NCBI GenBank assembly: GCA_044228875.1
Contig: JBGAUA010000006.1
Location: 1 to 56,962 of the forward strand
Source of the DNA: Epilinea sp044228875
GTDB taxonomy: Bacteria; Chloroflexota; Anaerolineae; Epilineales; Epilineaceae
Length of the DNA stretch: 56,962 bases
Direction: 5' to 3'
Under the pieces are notes generated by a model. The model ran no database searches. It was not told the origin of the DNA and saw only the letters and a program-made list of their open reading frames with translations. This document shows, one piece after another, positions 27,165-35,808 of the stretch. A program made the translations under genes and the position numbers. The first letter of the stretch is position 1, and each line of letters begins with the position of its first letter.

Positions 27165-28757
27165 ATGTTCCGTATCCGCATTCCCGCTCGTGCCGGCCGG
27201 CCGGCACCGGTTGCCCTGGGCGCCGGAATCGCGCTGGCCCTGGCCTTCACCGCCACCAGCCGGTCGCAGGAACCGCCCGCCGCTAGGCTCTGGTTGCCGG
27301 CGCTCCTGTCGCGCGCGCCCATTCCCACGCCGGAGCCGCCAGGCACGCTCGCCCCGACGGCGCCGACCACCGCCACCAGCATTCCCCCGTCGGCGATCCC
27401 GCCGACGGCCACGTCCGGCGCAGTCCCTTCGTCTTCGCCCAACCCGACGTCCTCCCCTGTGCCGCTTCCCAGCGCCGGTCCTACCTCCGAAGCGGAGGCC
27501 TGCGGCGCCATCCGGTCCTTCGAGGATGGCCTGTCGCCGCAACGCGAACTGCACGTGTCCGAACGCGGTGACGACGCCACGGGCGACGGGTCGCCCGGGC
27601 GACCCTTCCGCAGCCTGGTCCCGGCGGCCCGGGCCGCGCGTCCCGGTACCGCCATCCGTCTGCACGCCGGCAGCTACGCCGCGGGCGTCTACCTGGAGAA
27701 CCTGCGCGGAACGGCTGCGGCACCCATCTGGCTGGGCGGGATGCCCGGCGAGGAGCGACCGCGTCTTCTGGGCGGGGCCAACGCCCTGCACCTGGTCCGG
27801 CCCGCCTGGCTGGTGGTCCACGACCTGGATGTCAGCGGCCAGAGCGCCAACGGGATCAACGCCGATGACGCCGGCGCGGTGACCGAGCCCCAGGCAGCCG
27901 GCCCGCTCATCTTCCGCGGCCTGGCCATCGCGCAGGTGGGCGGCAGCGGCAACCAGGACTGCCTGAAGCTCAGCGGCATCCATGGCGTCCTGGTGAGGGA
28001 TTCCACCTTCACCCGTTGTGGCGGCACCGGCTCGGCCATCGACATGGTGGGCGTCCACCAGGCTCTGGTGGCGCGCAACCATTTCCAGGACTTGTCCGGC
28101 AACGCGGTGCAGGCGAAAGGCGGCTCGGCCGACGTGGAGATCCGCTGGAACCACATGCTGCGGGCCGGTGAGCGGGCAGTCAACATGGGCGGATCCACTG
28201 GCCTGGAGTTCTTCCGCCCCCCCCTGGACCGTGCTGCGGAGAACGCCGAGGCGAGGCGCGTCACGGTACTGGCCAACCGCATCGAGGGCGGCGTCACCCC
28301 CTGGGCCTTCGTGGGCTGCGTGGACTGCCTGGTCGCGCAGAACACGGTCATCGAACCCACGCGCTGGCTGATGCGCATCCTGCAGGAAACCAGCAGCCAG
28401 GGCGAGTTCCGCTTCGCCCCGACGCGCGACGGCCAGGTGCTCAACAACCTCTTCGTCTTCCGCCGCGGCCAGATCAGGGCCGATGTGAACGTGGGGGGCG
28501 GCACCGCGCCGGAGACCTTCCGCTTTCGGAACAACCTGTGGTACGCGGTGGACGATCCCGGACGCTCGACGCCCAGCCTGCCCGTGGCGGAGACGGGCGG
28601 CGTCGTGGGTCGCGACCCGCTGTTGGGCGCCGCAGGCGCCATCTCGCGCGGCAGTCCGGCCCTGGGCGCCGGCTTGCCGGGCTCCTGGGCGCCGGGCGAC
28701 CTGATCGGCACCTGCTGGGCCGATCCGCCGGCCATCGGCGCCCGCGAGGGGCGTTGA
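27165..28757 (+). CDS. secreted right-handed beta-helix protein (pectate-lyase-like fold)
   Basis: A 530-residue protein. A signal peptide (about residues 15-33) is followed by ARLWLPALLSRAP, a variant of the short LPL motif, and a Ser/Thr/Pro linker to about 107. HVSERGDDATGDGSPGRPF near 126-144 then opens a DUF1565-like parallel beta-helix. Repeated rungs follow, such as LLVRDSTFTRCGG-like, VARNHFQDLSGNAVQ and LANRIEGGVTPWAF, with many Asn at turn positions. Relatives include polysaccharide lyases and alginate-epimerase-like proteins, but no catalytic set can be assigned. AGGAAGG lies seven bases before the ATG. It opens a rightward set with an MBOAT acyltransferase and an SGNH protein, suggesting work on an exopolysaccharide. 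Confidence 0.75.
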   Translation: MFRIRIPARAGRPAPVALGAGIALALAFTATSRSQEPPAARLWLPALLSRAPIPTPEPPGTLAPTAPTTATSIPPSAIPPTATSGAVPSSSPNPTSSPVPLPSAGPTSEAEACGAIRSFEDGLSPQRELHVSERGDDATGDGSPGRPFRSLVPAARAARPGTAIRLHAGSYAAGVYLENLRGTAAAPIWLGGMPGEERPRLLGGANALHLVRPAWLVVHDLDVSGQSANGINADDAGAVTEPQAAGPLIFRGLAIAQVGGSGNQDCLKLSGIHGVLVRDSTFTRCGGTGSAIDMVGVHQALVARNHFQDLSGNAVQAKGGSADVEIRWNHMLRAGERAVNMGGSTGLEFFRPPLDRAAENAEARRVTVLANRIEGGVTPWAFVGCVDCLVAQNTVIEPTRWLMRILQETSSQGEFRFAPTRDGQVLNNLFVFRRGQIRADVNVGGGTAPETFRFRNNLWYAVDDPGRSTPSLPVAETGGVVGRDPLLGAAGAISRGSPALGAGLPGSWAPGDLIGTCWADPPAIGAREGR

Positions 28758-28800
28758 CGACGCGCCCCCCGGGGTCGTCAGCGGTCGCGGGTGTCGGGGA

Positions 28801-28809
28801 TGCTAGAAT
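28801..28809 (+). promoter_or_regulatory. extended -10 element, probably giving a leaderless mRNA
   Basis: TGCTAGAAT combines a TGn extension with TAGAAT (5/6 match to TATAAT). The lipoprotein ATG begins seven bases after it, where transcription should start. No Shine-Dalgarno sequence is present, so this is the arrangement expected of a leaderless transcript. Confidence 0.5.
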
Positions 28810-28815
28810 CGCAGC

Positions 28816-30081
28816 ATGACCCCTCTTCCGGCGGCCCGACGCTCGGCGACCTGCCTTCTGCTCCTGGGTCTCCTGTCGGCGGCGGCCTGCCGCCGTTCCG
28901 GCGATCCGCGCGTTGGCGGCAACGCCTCTCCCGACGCTCCGCGAGGGGGCACGGTGGCCGGCTCGCCCGCGGACCGGCCGTCCTTCGGGATGGGAGAGCT
29001 GCCGGGCCGCCTGGTCGTCATGGCCATCGACACCGCCGGGCAGCGCAATCTGGCCCTCCAACTGGACGCCTCCTCCGGCGAATGGCAGCTACTCTGGACG
29101 ACCTCGGCGATGGGCAACGTCACGGACTGGTCGCCGGCGCCGGATGGCAAACGGGTGGTCTACCGCATCATCCAGCGCTCGAGCCCCACCGACGCCGTCG
29201 AGGCCCTGGTCGTCCGCGAGCTGGCGGCGGGGGCGCCGGCGCGCGTCCTGACCGTCGTGGACGCGAGCAAGGAGCGCCTGGCCGGCTTCGTCTGGGCGCC
29301 TGACGGCTCGAGCGTGGGCTTCGGCCTGCAGGCGCTTTCGTCCGCGGGAAGCGGCAAGGGGGCCGGCTGGTCGCTGCACGCGGTGTCGCCGGGAGATCTG
29401 GGGAACGGCTCGAGCGGCACGCCCGAGACCGCGGCGGCGGAAGTCCTCTGGCAGGCGTCTTCACCGCCCGACCAGCCGTTGTCGCTGGTCCTTGCCGCCT
29501 ATGACCCACAGCGCGGTCGTGCCGTGGTTTCACAGCTTGCCGCGGACAGCGGGATCATCGCCTCCCTCCGGCTCATCGATCTGGTCGATCGGCGCGAGCT
29601 GACCGCCTTGCCCGTCACGATCGCCGGCCTAACGCCCGCGCCCGGCCCCGGCGGGCTGGCCCTGCCGGAGGGGGCTCCGTTGGCCGATCGCCTGCGCCTC
29701 CTGGACCTGCCGACCGGCACGGTGCGCGAGCGATTCCGGATGCCCGCAGGCGGCAGCCTGGGGCGCCCCCTGTGGTCCGCCGACGGCCGGCGTCTGGCCC
29801 TGGCCGGCCACCCCGATGGCGCGGACAGCGGCCATACCGCGATCCTGGTCCTGGACCCGGCGTCGACCGCGGCCGCGCCGGACCTGCGATTCGACATCCC
29901 GGGCGGCGGCGGAGCCCCCCTGGCCTTCAGCCCCGACGCCCGCTGGCTCCTGGCGCAGGCGGGCGGCGACGGCGAGGCCTTCGGCTCGCGCCTGACGCTG
30001 CTGCCCCTGGCGGGAGGGGATCCCGTCAGCGCCTCCTTTGCCGTCCCTCCGGACAGCTGGGCCCTCAGCTGGCTGCCCTGA
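28816..30081 (+). CDS. lipoprotein with TolB/WD40-like propeller
   Basis: A 421-residue protein starting with a signal sequence (SATCLLLLGLLSAAACRRSG); Cys in AAAC is the likely lipidation site, though Ala at -3 is less usual than Leu. The rest has repeated short strands ending in dipeptide turns, such as DWSPAPDGKRVVYRI, GFVWAPDGSSVGFGL, LWSADGRRLALAG and AFSPDARWLLAQAGG, typical of six- or seven-bladed propellers. It parallels the lipoprotein at 8015-9541. It lies between the beta-helix gene and MBOAT with 19 bases to the next start, so it likely belongs to the same polysaccharide-modifying set. The ligand is unknown. Confidence 0.7.
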   Translation: MTPLPAARRSATCLLLLGLLSAAACRRSGDPRVGGNASPDAPRGGTVAGSPADRPSFGMGELPGRLVVMAIDTAGQRNLALQLDASSGEWQLLWTTSAMGNVTDWSPAPDGKRVVYRIIQRSSPTDAVEALVVRELAAGAPARVLTVVDASKERLAGFVWAPDGSSVGFGLQALSSAGSGKGAGWSLHAVSPGDLGNGSSGTPETAAAEVLWQASSPPDQPLSLVLAAYDPQRGRAVVSQLAADSGIIASLRLIDLVDRRELTALPVTIAGLTPAPGPGGLALPEGAPLADRLRLLDLPTGTVRERFRMPAGGSLGRPLWSADGRRLALAGHPDGADSGHTAILVLDPASTAAAPDLRFDIPGGGGAPLAFSPDARWLLAQAGGDGEAFGSRLTLLPLAGGDPVSASFAVPPDSWALSWLP

Positions 30082-30100
30082 CGGCCAGGCCCATCGGCGA

Positions 30101-31525
30101 ATGCTCTTTCCCACCTTCGGCTTCGCGCTCTTCTTTGCCATCGTCTACCCCGTCAGTTGGGTCTTGGCGCGACGGTCGACCGCCTGGCGTGGCTTCGTCC
30201 TGGCGGTCAGCTATGTCTTCTACGGCGCCTTCGACTGGGGCCACAGCTACGTCGGCCTGCAGTACACCGCCCTCCTGGCGGTCTCGACCCTGGTCAACGC
30301 CGCCCTGGCCCGCGGCATCCACCGCGCCTTGCCGGGCAGTCCGGCCAGGCGGCTGGCCCTCGCCGCCGCCCTGCTGTTCAACCTGGGCATCCTGGCCTGG
30401 TTCAAGTACGCCCTCTTCCTGGCCCAGACAGGCAACGACCTCCTGCGCTGGCTGGAGGTCTCCGACCGGATTCCGCTGGTCAAACTGGCGCTGCCGGTGG
30501 GCATCAGCTTCTTCACCTTCCAGGCCATCAGCTACGCCGTCGACGTCTACCGCGGGCTGGCGCCGGTGGCCACGCTCGACTTCGCGGTCTATCTGGCCTT
30601 CTTCCCTCACGTGGTGGCCGGTCCCATCGTCCGCGCCATCGAGTTCGTGCCGCAGCTGGCGCAGGAGCGGCGGCTGACGAAGGCCGATGCCAGCCGCGCG
30701 GCCTGGCTGATCGGCGGCGGGCTTTTCAAGAAGGTGGTGGTGTCCAGCTACCTGGCCACCGCGCTGGTGGATCCGGTCTTCGGCGCGCCGGAGCGCTTCA
30801 GCGCCGTGGAGATCCTGGCCGCCATCTACGGCTACGCCGTGCAGATCTTCGCCGACTTCAGCGGCTATACGGACATGGCCATCGGCCTGGCCCTGCTTCT
30901 CGGTATCCGCTTTCCGCAGAACTTCGACCGTCCCTATGCCGCGGCCAGCATCCAGGACTTCTGGCGCCGCTGGCATATGACCCTGAGCCGCTGGCTGCGC
31001 GACTACCTCTACATCCCGCTGGGCGGAAGCAGGAAGGGCGGACTGCGGACCTACGCGAACCTGATGATCACCATGACCCTGGGCGGCTTGTGGCACGGGG
31101 CGTCCCTGACCTTCGTGGCCTGGGGGTTGTGGCAGGGCCTTGGCCTGGCGGCGGAACGGGCCTGGGGCCGGGGTGGCCGGCGGCAGGTCCTGGGGCGCCT
31201 GACCACCTTTCACTTCATCTGCCTGGGATGGGTGCTCTTTCGCGCCCAGGGCCGCGGGCTGGAGGGCTTCCAGTTGGCCGGAACCCTGCTGACGCGCCTG
31301 GCCACGGCCTGGACGGTGCCGCCGGCGACCGTCATCGGACCACTGCTGGTGGCCGTGGCCATGATCTTCTGGCAACAGCTGCCCGGGCGGTCCATGACCG
31401 GACTGGAACGAGGCTTCGGCCGGCTGCCCCTGGTCGTCCAGGGCGCCGCCCTGGGGGCCTTCATCTTCCTCTGCATCATGCTCGGCCCGCGCGGCGTGGC
31501 CCCCTACATCTACTTCCAGTTCTGA
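30101..31525 (+). CDS. MBOAT-family O-acyltransferase (AlgI-like)
   Basis: A 474-residue polytopic membrane protein with about ten hydrophobic segments. MLFPTFGFALFFAIVYPVSW is a typical AlgI/DltB-like start. LPVGISFFTFQAISYAVDVY, HVVAGPIVRA, DFWRRWHMTLSRWLRDYLYI and PLGGSRKGG are the conserved MBOAT stretches, and the catalytic His lies in GGLWHGASLTF near residue 332. Such proteins carry an acyl group, usually acetyl, across the membrane for transfer to an exopolysaccharide or teichoic acid. The following SGNH protein is the expected partner, as AlgI pairs with AlgJ/AlgX. No strong ribosome site is seen. Confidence 0.92.
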   Translation: MLFPTFGFALFFAIVYPVSWVLARRSTAWRGFVLAVSYVFYGAFDWGHSYVGLQYTALLAVSTLVNAALARGIHRALPGSPARRLALAAALLFNLGILAWFKYALFLAQTGNDLLRWLEVSDRIPLVKLALPVGISFFTFQAISYAVDVYRGLAPVATLDFAVYLAFFPHVVAGPIVRAIEFVPQLAQERRLTKADASRAAWLIGGGLFKKVVVSSYLATALVDPVFGAPERFSAVEILAAIYGYAVQIFADFSGYTDMAIGLALLLGIRFPQNFDRPYAAASIQDFWRRWHMTLSRWLRDYLYIPLGGSRKGGLRTYANLMITMTLGGLWHGASLTFVAWGLWQGLGLAAERAWGRGGRRQVLGRLTTFHFICLGWVLFRAQGRGLEGFQLAGTLLTRLATAWTVPPATVIGPLLVAVAMIFWQQLPGRSMTGLERGFGRLPLVVQGAALGAFIFLCIMLGPRGVAPYIYFQF

Positions 31526-31535
31526 GCCAGCGCCC

Positions 31536-32762
31536 ATGTCCAGGACCTCGAGGCGAGAGCCCAGGCAGCAGCCCTCCACCGTCCGGCCTCCGGAGCCAGA
31601 TGCTCAATGGCCGGTGCTCGCCGCCATCTGGCTGGGCCTCCTGGTGGTGGCGGTCCTGGCCTCCGGCCGCCTGTCGGACCTGGCAGAGCGGCAGCCCTTC
31701 GGTGCCCGTCGCCGCCTCCTCCTGGGCAGCGCCCAAGCCTGGCAGTCCGCCGTCCAGGCCACCCGGCTGGACGCGCCGGAGCGGGCCTTCAACCGGCTGG
31801 CCGCCGATGTGGCCGCCGGGCCCCTGGGCGCCTGGGGACTGGGTCGGGCCGCGGCCTCCAGATCCTCGGTACCAGCGCGGGCGACCGATTCCTTGGCGGG
31901 TCCTCCCGCCGGCCCGTCGCCGACCCCCACGGGCGCGACGGCCGCCCCCAGCCCGACGGCGACCTTCGTCCCCCTGCGCACCGTCACCTTGGCGGACCCG
32001 CTGCGCGTCCTGGTCATCGGGGATTCCTTTGCCGAGCCTATCGGCTACGAGCTGCAGCGACGCTCCGGCCTGGGCGAACCGCTGAGCGCTCGGCTCGATT
32101 TCAAGATCGCCACCGCCCTCACCCGCCCGGACTACTTCGACTGGCCGGCCCGGCTGGGGGAGCTCATGGCCGCCGAGCCGCATCCGGAGGCCTTGGTGGC
32201 CGTCTTCGGCGGCAACGAGAACCAGAACATGCTCAGCCCCACCGACAATGCCCTGTGGACGGTGGGGGACCCCAACTGGGAGGAAGCGTACCAGCGCCGC
32301 GTGGCGGCCATGATGGACCTCGGCCGGAGACCCGACCTGCGCCTCTACTGGATCGGCATGCCCCCGATGGAGGATGACAGCCACATGGCGGCCGCCCGCG
32401 CCATCAACAAGGTGGTCCCGATGGCGGCGGCGACCCGCCCTTGGGTGCGCTTCGTGCCCAGCTGGGACCTTTTCGCCGGGCCGGACGGCGGCTTCACCCC
32501 CTTCCAACGCGATGCTTCGGGCGAGGAGGTCGTCATCCGTCAGGCGGATGGCGTGCACCTCACCCGCCCGGCCTCGGACCGCTTGACCGCCGCGGTCCTC
32601 GAGGCGATCAAGCGCGACTGGCGCCTGGTCACCCCGACGCCGACCGCATCGCCCACCGTGACGACCATGCCGTCGGCCACCGCCGACGCGCCGCCGGCTA
32701 GCCCGCCGGCAAGGAACACTGGGCAACCGACAGGGCGGCCGTCACCCCGACCGGCGCCTTGA
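31536..32762 (+). CDS. membrane-anchored SGNH-hydrolase-like protein (DUF459/AlgJ-like)
   Basis: A 408-residue protein with one N-terminal membrane helix (about 26-43) and a Thr/Pro-rich segment near 120-150. The SGNH core follows: VLVIGDSFAEPIGYEL (block I Ser), VAVFGGNENQNM (Gly/Asn block) and DGVHLTRPASDRL (Asp-x-x-His catalytic pair). A second Thr/Pro-rich tail ends the protein. It starts 11 bases after the MBOAT stop. In alginate-like systems the SGNH partner takes the acyl group from the MBOAT protein and moves it to the polymer outside the cell, the likely role here. Deacetylation is the alternative. Confidence 0.82.
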   Translation: MSRTSRREPRQQPSTVRPPEPDAQWPVLAAIWLGLLVVAVLASGRLSDLAERQPFGARRRLLLGSAQAWQSAVQATRLDAPERAFNRLAADVAAGPLGAWGLGRAAASRSSVPARATDSLAGPPAGPSPTPTGATAAPSPTATFVPLRTVTLADPLRVLVIGDSFAEPIGYELQRRSGLGEPLSARLDFKIATALTRPDYFDWPARLGELMAAEPHPEALVAVFGGNENQNMLSPTDNALWTVGDPNWEEAYQRRVAAMMDLGRRPDLRLYWIGMPPMEDDSHMAAARAINKVVPMAAATRPWVRFVPSWDLFAGPDGGFTPFQRDASGEEVVIRQADGVHLTRPASDRLTAAVLEAIKRDWRLVTPTPTASPTVTTMPSATADAPPASPPARNTGQPTGRPSPRPAP

Positions 32763-32787
32763 CCCCCGAACCGACGCAGGGCCGCCC

Positions 32788-34602
32788 TCAGCGTCTGGGC
32801 GCGTTCGCCGTCAGCCAGACCCTCTGCATCCGCGGCAGCACGAGGGGGGGGATGCTGAACCCCTGCACATAGGGCGCCACCAGCCAGGCCTCGCGGCCGG
32901 TGAAGAGGGGTACCCAAGGAGCGTCCTCCAGCATCAGTCGCTCCGCCGCCTGATAGTCGGCGATTCGCCGGCCCTCGTCGGGTTCCACCCGCGCTCGCTC
33001 CAAGAGGGCATCCGCCTCGGCATTGGCGTAGCCGCCATGGTTCAAGGCGCTGCCCGAATGCAGCAGCACGTCCAGAAAGTCCTGGGCGTCCGGGTAGTCG
33101 GCGCTCCATCCCATCGCGAAGAAGGGGTAGCGGCCGGCCGTCAGCTCCGCCTCGAACAGGTCCCAGGACGCCTGCTCGATCTGGACGGACAGCCCCAAGA
33201 CCTCGTTGATGCTGTCCACCACCGCCGCCATCAGCGGATCCCCGCCGCCGCCGCTGGCGAAGAGGACGATCGGTGGCACCGACTCCGGGCCGCCGTAGCG
33301 GGAAGCCGCCAATGCTGCCCGCGCAGCCTCCGGATCGAAGCGGTAGGGACTGAGGTCGGGGTCGTGGCCGGGCAGGCCGGGGGGCAGCAGGCCCCAGACC
33401 GGGACCGCGGTCCCTTGCAGGAGCACCCGTGACAGCCGCTCCTTGTCCACCGCCAGATTGAAGGCTCGCCGCAGGTGCACGTCATCGAAGGGGGGGACGC
33501 GGACGTCGAAGCCCATATAGCTCAGCCCCAGTTCGCCAACACCCAGCTGCAGCTGGTCCGACAAGGGGTTCAGCGGATCGGCCACGCGTTGGATGTCGCT
33601 GGTGCCGACCCCGATCGCGTCCAACTCCCCGGCCTCATAACGGGTCTCCGCCGAGATGGGCCGGAGATCGAAGACGACCTGGTCCAGGTACGGGCCTTCG
33701 CCGTAGTAGTCCGGATGGCGCTCCAACACGATCCGCTCGTCTTCGGTCCATTCGGTCAGCCGGAAGGGCCCGCTGCCATTGGGATGGCGGGCCCAATCCT
33801 GGTCTCTCTCCAGCTGTAGCGGGTCCAGGGCGAAGGCCGTGGGATAGGTGAGCTTGGCCAGGAAATAGGCCTTGGGCGAGTCGATGTCGATGACGACCGT
33901 GCGTGCGTCGGGGTTCTGGAGGCCGATCACCGTCTGCCGCTCGCCGGCCAGCTTCTCCAGGCAGCCGACGATGTCCCCCAGGTAGACCGGGGCGACCACC
34001 GACGCGGTTCTGGCATCGCAAGCGCGCTCGATGGCGAAGATGATGGCGTCGGAGGTGAGGGCGGCCCCGTCGTGAAACGTAACCCCTTCCCGCAGATGGA
34101 AGGTGTAGCGGCGACCGTCCTCGCTGAGCTCCCAACGCTCGGCCAGATCAGGGATCACCTGCAGTTCCGGCGACAAGGTGACCAGGCCGCTATAGATCTC
34201 GTACATGTACGACGCGGAGACGACGTCGCGCACAAGGGCCGGGTCAAGGGTGCTCGGCGCGCCCCCAGGCAGGACCAGGTTGCCGCCGCGGCGCGGTGCT
34301 CCTGGCACAGTGCCGTTCGCGGCGGCTCCGGTTGAAGCCGCTGGCGGAGGCGCTTCGGCCGTGGTCGCTGCCGTTCCACGGCCATCCTGCGAGGCCACAC
34401 GCCCCAGCAGCCAGGTCAAGGCCAGGGCCCACACGCCGCAGAAACAGATCAGGGCGAGCAGACCGCAGCAGCCCCAAAGCCAACGGCTGCGCGACGCTTT
34501 GACCGGCGTCGGTTCCCCGATCGCGGGCAACTGGCCCTTGGCCGGAGCGGACAGGCCTTCCGGCTCCGGCGTCTCCTGGTCGTCGGCGCCAAGCAGCGAC
34601 AT
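32788..34602 (-). CDS. membrane-anchored peptide-type solute-binding protein (SBP_bac_5)
   Basis: A 604-residue protein. Its binding domain is that of family 5 ABC solute-binding proteins (Opp/Dpp-like): VIPDLAERWELSEDGRRYTF, LREGVTFHDG, NGSGPFRLTEW and LRRAFNLAVDKERL. Unusually, this is preceded by a 40-residue hydrophilic tail and one long membrane helix (residues 41-66, WLWGCCGLLALICFCG), not a short signal peptide. No permease or ATPase genes lie near it. Its ATG shares one base with the stop of the putative anti-sigma gene (TGATG), which in turn overlaps an ECF sigma gene. It may therefore be a sensor and not a transporter component. Confidence 0.85.
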   Translation of the reverse strand: MSLLGADDQETPEPEGLSAPAKGQLPAIGEPTPVKASRSRWLWGCCGLLALICFCGVWALALTWLLGRVASQDGRGTAATTAEAPPPAASTGAAANGTVPGAPRRGGNLVLPGGAPSTLDPALVRDVVSASYMYEIYSGLVTLSPELQVIPDLAERWELSEDGRRYTFHLREGVTFHDGAALTSDAIIFAIERACDARTASVVAPVYLGDIVGCLEKLAGERQTVIGLQNPDARTVVIDIDSPKAYFLAKLTYPTAFALDPLQLERDQDWARHPNGSGPFRLTEWTEDERIVLERHPDYYGEGPYLDQVVFDLRPISAETRYEAGELDAIGVGTSDIQRVADPLNPLSDQLQLGVGELGLSYMGFDVRVPPFDDVHLRRAFNLAVDKERLSRVLLQGTAVPVWGLLPPGLPGHDPDLSPYRFDPEAARAALAASRYGGPESVPPIVLFASGGGGDPLMAAVVDSINEVLGLSVQIEQASWDLFEAELTAGRYPFFAMGWSADYPDAQDFLDVLLHSGSALNHGGYANAEADALLERARVEPDEGRRIADYQAAERLMLEDAPWVPLFTGREAWLVAPYVQGFSIPPLVLPRMQRVWLTANAPRR

Positions 34603-35144
34603 CAGTCCATCTCGATGCTGGCCAGATCCGCGGTCACCAGGCCGACCGCCATCAGGTCCGGCGCGGAGCCCCATTCCAGACGGTAGCGCTGCTCGTAACG
34701 CTCACTGCGCAGGGTGTCGCGGTCCATTCGCGGCCGCCGCACCCGGAAGACCCAGCCGGGATAGGCATCGACGCCGGCCGAAACCGGACCGGCCTGGCGC
34801 GCGATCTCGTCGTCGCTCAAGCGATCCCAGAGGCAACCGGTCGCGCAAGCCATCTCAGCTCCGGCGCCCCGTTGGGCCACCAGGATCGCGCCGAAGGAAA
34901 GGGCATAGGCCAGGCCGATCAGTGAACCCAGGGAGGCATAGGCATGACGCCGCCGCAGCCAGCCGGAGGGCCGGGGCGGTGTCAGCTCCTGCTCGATGCC
35001 TCGCCAGACCCGCCCACCGGGAGCGGCGTTGCGCGCCTCGTCCAAGCCACCCTTGAGCCAGACGGCCAGGTCGTCGTGACGCCAGCGCTCAACGCCCAGC
35101 CCGCCGGCGGGATCGCCGGGCCGATCAGTGGCTGAGGGGCGCAT
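34602..35144 (-). CDS. putative single-pass membrane anti-sigma factor
   Basis: A 180-residue protein: about 65 cytoplasmic residues with an amphipathic helix (WRHDDLAVWLKGGLDEA), a membrane helix near 69-90 (YASLGSLIGLAYALSFGAIL) and a 90-residue outer domain with two Cys (ACATGC). It lacks the HxxxCxxC zinc motif of ZAS anti-sigma factors. The gene overlaps the end of the ECF sigma gene by 20 bases, and its stop shares one base with the next start. Position and topology are those of an anti-sigma factor, but no sequence family was recognised. The ATG at 35144 is chosen; readings beyond it run through the sigma gene out of frame. Confidence 0.6.
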   Translation of the reverse strand: MRPSATDRPGDPAGGLGVERWRHDDLAVWLKGGLDEARNAAPGGRVWRGIEQELTPPRPSGWLRRRHAYASLGSLIGLAYALSFGAILVAQRGAGAEMACATGCLWDRLSDDEIARQAGPVSAGVDAYPGWVFRVRRPRMDRDTLRSERYEQRYRLEWGSAPDLMAVGLVTADLASIEMD

Positions 35145-35775
35145 GGGCCAACGTCTCCGAAAACGGCAGGTCCACCCGAGTGCCGGCTTCCATGATCTCC
35201 CGCAAGCGCACGCGGCCGTAATGCAAGCGGGACTTGACGGTGCCGGCCGGGAGCGCCAGGGTGGCGGCGATCTCGTGCAGGTCCATGTCCTGCAAGTAGA
35301 AGAGGATGACCACGATGCGCTGTTTGAAGGGCAGCAGATTGATGGCCTCGGCGATGCCCAGAGCCTGATCGCCATCCACGGTCTGGCGCTCGGGCGAGGC
35401 CGAGCCGGACGGCAGCCGTCGCAACAGGTCGTCATCGGCGCTGGATTCGTGGCGACGGCGGGCGCACCAGTCGTAGCACAGGTTGATCACGATGCGGTGC
35501 AGCCAGGGCCTGAGGCTGGCACCCGCCGGGAGCTGCACGCGCTCGAGGTAGCGGTAGGCGCGCAGGAAGGTCTCCTGAAGCAACTCCTCCGCCGCGCCGC
35601 GCTCATGCGTGATGGCCACCGCGGTGCGGAAGAGCGGCTCTTTGTATCGGCCATACAGAAGGGCGAAGGCGTCGCGGTCGCCGCGGAGCACCGCGGCCAC
35701 GCAGGTTGCGTCGTCGGGCGCCGCACCGGACGGGTCGGAGGGGTTGGGGGACATCTCGCGCGCCGCTGTAGTCAT
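35125..35775 (-). CDS. ECF-type RNA polymerase sigma factor
   Basis: A 216-residue sigma factor. Sigma-2 covers about residues 30-95, with LYGRYKEPLFRTAVAI, ELLQETFLRAYRYL and RPWLHRIVINLCYDW. Sigma-4 lies near 135-195, with LLPFKQRIVVILFYLQDMDL and the helix-turn-helix EIAATLALPAGTVKSRLHYG. The ATG at 35775 is preferred because GAGGG lies seven bases upstream and an extended -10 puts transcription start near 35793, which excludes the ATG there. Two overlapping downstream genes form its likely regulatory partner set. It is divergent from a second ECF gene. Confidence 0.92.
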   Translation of the reverse strand: MTTAAREMSPNPSDPSGAAPDDATCVAAVLRGDRDAFALLYGRYKEPLFRTAVAITHERGAAEELLQETFLRAYRYLERVQLPAGASLRPWLHRIVINLCYDWCARRRHESSADDDLLRRLPSGSASPERQTVDGDQALGIAEAINLLPFKQRIVVILFYLQDMDLHEIAATLALPAGTVKSRLHYGRVRLREIMEAGTRVDLPFSETLAHAPLSH

Positions 35776-35799
35776 GATCATCCCTCTGCTCATGAGGTC

Positions 35800-35808
35800 A
35801 CTATAGCA
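35800..35808 (-). promoter_or_regulatory. extended -10 promoter for the leftward ECF sigma gene
   Basis: The minus strand reads TGCTATAGT, a TGn extension followed by TATAGT (5/6). Transcription would start near 35793, about 18 bases before the ATG at 35775. No autoregulatory ECF -35 (AAC type) was found in the 203-base gap shared with the divergent sigma gene. Confidence 0.45.

Noticed and set aside
35145..35435. N-terminal extension of the anti-sigma frame through the sigma gene
   Set aside because: The added sequence is a Cys/Arg/Pro-rich antiframe of the sigma factor; the ATG at 35144 begins sensible sequence.
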